This document shows positions 63,419 through 64,000 of a DNA stretch of 64,000 nt, piece after piece. Source of the DNA: Pectobacterium sp013449375 (GTDB lineage: Bacteria > Pseudomonadota > Gammaproteobacteria > Enterobacterales > Enterobacteriaceae); the NCBI RefSeq assembly GCF_048593165.1, contig NZ_CP184271.1. One strand, written 5' to 3'. The stretch's first letter is position 1; each line of letters starts with the position of its first letter. A program made the position numbers and the translations under genes. The notes below the pieces were generated by a model. The model saw only the letters and a program-made list of their open reading frames with translations. It was not told where the DNA came from and did no database searches.

Positions 63419-64000
63419 TTATCTCCAGGTCTTGCCGTCAGAAGTGGCGATCATGCCGTACATGTCCGGGCGACGGTCACGGAACAGTCCCCATGACGCA
63501 CGCTGTGCAGCAATGGCGTCTAAATCAAACTCATGCACTAGAATCGCTTCGTCCGTCTTATTGGCCTGTGCCACCAGTGCACCGGTTTGATCGGCAATGA
63601 AAGACGAACCGTAGAACGTCATTTCCAGACCGTCAATGTATTTGCTGGCTTCCGTACCGATACGGTTGGAGGCAATCACGGGCACCAGATTCGCGGCGGC
63701 GTGACCTTGCTGAACGCGAGTCCAGTGCGGCTGGCTGTCGATGTCTGGGTAAGCCGGTTCGGAACCAATCGCAGTCGGATAGAAAATCAGCTCGGCACCC
63801 TGCAACGCCAGGCTGCGTGCGGTTTCTGGGAACCACTGATCCCAACAAATACCCACGCCGATTTTTGCGTAGCGTGTCTGCCAGACTTTAAAGCCGGTGT
63901 CGCCCGGAATGAAGAATTGCTTCTCCTGATACGCCGGGCCGTTCGGAATATGCGTTTTACGATAAACGTCCAGCACGGTGCCGTCCGCATCAATCATCAC
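63419..64000 (-). CDS. aguB: N-carbamoylputrescine amidase (5' part beyond window)
   Basis: The C-terminal 193 residues of a nitrilase-family amidase that releases putrescine from N-carbamoylputrescine. The catalytic Lys lies in VYRKTHIPN and the Cys in VGICWDQWFPETAR; PVIASNRIGTE and FYGSSFIADQTG are further family motifs. The Glu and the N-terminus lie beyond the window edge; the first Met in view is internal. It forms an operon with aguA. Confidence 0.95.
   Translation of the reverse strand: MMIDADGTVLDVYRKTHIPNGPAYQEKQFFIPGDTGFKVWQTRYAKIGVGICWDQWFPETARSLALQGAELIFYPTAIGSEPAYPDIDSQPHWTRVQQGHAAANLVPVIASNRIGTEASKYIDGLEMTFYGSSFIADQTGALVAQANKTDEAILVHEFDLDAIAAQRASWGLFRDRRPDMYGMIATSDGKTWR

Overview
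The window is an enterobacterial chromosome segment, most likely from Pectobacterium or a close soft-rot relative (inference). The housekeeping order matches blocks known from Escherichia coli: btuB-murI-rrn, trmA-yijD-fabR-sthA-oxyR, metF, metL-metB-metJ, rpmE-priA-cytR-ftsN-hslVU-menA-rraA-zapB-glpFKX-fpr-yiiR-yiiQ-tpiA. Proteins are near full length and close to the E. coli ones, and the surviving 5' end of a 16S rRNA gene fits the Pectobacterium V1 region as I remember it. No search was run.

Layout. 0-21 kb is accessory: an amino-acid ABC importer split around a MmgE/PrpD gene, a two-component system beside a MipA porin-like gene and an RND pump pair, an enolase-superfamily dehydratase, a SulP transporter, a decayed LepA paralogue, and a complete TetR-controlled tripartite RND pump carrying two identical operators. 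21.2-24.6 kb is a wreck of insertion sequences: an IS903-like remnant whose end forms the last codons of a LysR gene, an IS2-like remnant, and an intact IS3-like element. The IS3-like element abuts the first 80 nt of a 16S gene whose rrn P1/P2 promoters, boxB and boxA are intact. The rest of this rRNA operon is missing.

24.9-34.2 kb returns to the core: murI-btuB with a cobalamin riboswitch, trmA, yijD, fabR, sthA, oxyR and metF with three MetJ boxes. 34.2-34.75 kb is a highly structured non-coding tract. 34.75-40.6 kb is a six-gene unit with ABC importer, LacI regulator and metallophosphoesterase, probably for uptake and cleavage of a phosphodiester or similar solute (inference). 40.8-62.1 kb is core metabolism, division and proteolysis. 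62.3-64 kb is the aguBA agmatine-to-putrescine pathway, cut by the window end.

The most unusual points are the beheaded rrn operon, a family of repeats whose hairpin stems differ in sequence yet stay paired on a constant scaffold, 20-bp iterated repeats that supply -35 hexamers before yiiQ, a LepA-like gene remnant, and the paired TetR operators.
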